Assembly (NCBI GenBank): GCA_017516865.1
Contig: JAFXAU010000009.1
Span: forward strand, 215,498 to 266,966
DNA length: 51,469 bases
Direction: 5' to 3'
From: Bacteroidales bacterium
Lineage (GTDB): Bacteria; Bacteroidota; Bacteroidia; Bacteroidales; UBA1715
In this document: positions 50,521 to 51,469 of the stretch, piece by piece
Layout: every line of letters begins with the position of its first letter
Position numbering within the stretch: the stretch's first letter is position 1
Made by a program: the position numbers and the translations under genes
Notes under the pieces: model-generated
The model's input: the letters and a program-made list of their open reading frames with translations, nothing else
Databases searched by the model: none
Told to the model about the DNA's origin: nothing

Positions 50521-51369
50521 ATGAAAAAAAGTTTTTGCCTTTTATACATTTTTGTTTTTATTAATCAATTTTCATTTTGCCAAAACGAAATTCTTAAAAT
50601 GGATACATGGACAGAGTATTCTCTTTGCTCTGAATCACGATGTGGAGTGGAGAAATATAGAATAGATGGAGACACAACAATCAATGATATAGAATATAGA
50701 AAGATATCTATAAATGGTAATGTGGAAGGTGCAGTTCGTGAAACCATGGATAGTTTGGTATATTTTTATAGTATAGGTTACAAACAAGAATTTTTGTTGT
50801 ATGACTTTTCATGGAATATAGGAAAACAAATAAAGTCCGTAGATCTTTCAGGGGAGATAGATAAATTAGAATATGTTTATGCCACAATTGATAAGATTGA
50901 TACTATTGTGTTGGAGAATGGGGAAAAGAGGCCATATATAACTACGACTCTTGGTACAAAGTGTATTCAGGGAATAGGAGATACGGAAGGCTTTTTCAGG
51001 CATATGGATCTTTCTCGTGTTGACTGTGAAATAGCACATAAATTGTGGTGCGTGATTGACACAAAAATTAACGGAGAAGATATTATTATATACAAAGATG
51101 AACAATGTAATGATTGCTATTCGTGTAGTGATAATCTTGCTGTTTTAGAATCAAATAAAGCCATTTCTCTTTCCCCCAACCCTGTAAAAGACAAACTAAC
51201 CCTAACCTTACCAACCGACAACAACGAAATCAAAATTCTCGACTTACAAGGCAAACTTTTGTTGCAGCAGAATGTAGGGTTTTCGGCAGAGATAAATGTC
51301 TCTATGTTACAAACGGGTACGTATGTGCTGGTGGTAAATGGGGAGTCGTATAAGTTTGTGAAGGAATAA
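50521..51369 (+). CDS. Secreted protein with type A T9SS sorting domain
   Basis: A 282-aa product with signal peptide MKKSFCLLYIFVFINQFSFC. A body of unknown fold has several cysteines, including a CNDCYSC cluster. The C-terminal T9SS domain is clear: LSPNPVKDKLTLTL, IKILDLQGKLLLQQ, INVSMLQTGTYVLVVNGESYKFVKE. Such domains send the protein through the outer membrane via type IX secretion, often with surface attachment. The ATG at 50521 begins the signal peptide, and an upstream in-frame start at 50461 is less likely. The gene is AT-rich up to the sorting domain, which has more ordinary composition. Confidence 0.85.
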   Translation: MKKSFCLLYIFVFINQFSFCQNEILKMDTWTEYSLCSESRCGVEKYRIDGDTTINDIEYRKISINGNVEGAVRETMDSLVYFYSIGYKQEFLLYDFSWNIGKQIKSVDLSGEIDKLEYVYATIDKIDTIVLENGEKRPYITTTLGTKCIQGIGDTEGFFRHMDLSRVDCEIAHKLWCVIDTKINGEDIIIYKDEQCNDCYSCSDNLAVLESNKAISLSPNPVKDKLTLTLPTDNNEIKILDLQGKLLLQQNVGFSAEINVSMLQTGTYVLVVNGESYKFVKE

Positions 51370-51424
51370 TTAGGAATTAAGAATTAAAAATTATGAAACG
51401 GATAACTGTAATTTCTGTTCGATC

Positions 51425-51469
51425 GGATTACAAATCCTTATGCTCACAACGGCTGGATTACAAATCCAG
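51425..51469. repeat. Palindromic 13-mer repeat, 30-bp period, at the window end
   Basis: GGATTACAAATCC occurs at 51425-51437 and 51455-51467. Each copy is an inverted repeat (GGATT/AATCC around ACA), and the second extends to CTGGATT/AATCCAG. The array may continue past the window. An open frame from 51393 crosses both copies, but the repeat explains it better than a gene does. Confidence 0.65.

Noticed and set aside
51425..51469. CRISPR array
   Set aside because: The repeat is only 13 bp with a 17-bp gap, only two copies are visible and there are no cas genes.

Overview
The window is a chromosomal segment from a Bacteroidota bacterium, most likely of the order Bacteroidales. The evidence is the recurrent -7 element TAnnTTTG about 15-30 bp before start codons on both strands, secreted proteins with type IX secretion (T9SS)-like C-termini, an S46 dipeptidyl-peptidase, a DUF6427-like membrane protein, four-helix-bundle suffix and C_GCAxxG proteins, and a pyrC/mfd/rplU-rpmA/serS/purD housekeeping set. 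It is AT-leaning. I see no rRNA, CRISPR, IS element, integrase or phage gene.

Layout. 1-6.6 kb (minus strand) is an envelope-biogenesis run: polyprenyl diphosphate synthase, LolD-type ABC ATPase, membrane-anchored M23 peptidase, dxr, sppA, lpxK and the start of a glycosyltransferase, mostly overlapping or nearly touching. 6.7-7.8 kb (plus) is a secreted SGNH/CE2-like esterase. 7.9-15.4 kb (minus) is one six-gene operon: LytTR response regulator, GNAT, membrane fusion protein, RND pump, TolC-like channel, LytS-type kinase. A perfect 54-bp direct repeat, which is the 3' end of the esterase gene, brackets this operon. A pair of 12-bp repeats 21 bp apart lies upstream of the regulator gene. 15.7-18.7 kb holds a C_GCAxxG/NifX-like pair divergent from ffh, then a probable GNAT toxin with a 52-aa partner gene.

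18.9-30.4 kb mixes a T9SS-like beta-propeller protein, folD, a Rieske-like lipoprotein with altered ligands, a FemAB-like protein, a glycosyltransferase, holA, an HsdR_N-type nuclease-fold protein, tilS, a four-helix-bundle protein facing an XRE regulator, and two AT-rich orphan genes. 30.35-30.64 kb holds a relic of an ATPase P-loop and an orphan promoter. 30.6-38.8 kb carries a RimJ/RimL-like GNAT, then pyrC, a DPP7-like S46 peptidase, a small membrane protein and mfd. tRNA-His(GTG) follows on the minus strand.

38.9-45 kb holds a MORN-like lipoprotein, rplU-rpmA, serS, a SPOR protein, purD, a DUF6427-like protein and tRNA-Met(CAT). 45.1-49.4 kb is a polysaccharide locus: flippase (minus), then GT4, NodB-type deacetylase and GT2 joined by ATGA overlaps. 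49.5-51.4 kb has three exported or surface-type genes. The window ends in a short palindromic repeat that probably continues beyond it.

The strongest candidates for something not routinely annotated are the self-regulated efflux operon bounded by gene-end direct repeats, and the two-gene GNAT toxin/small-partner unit.
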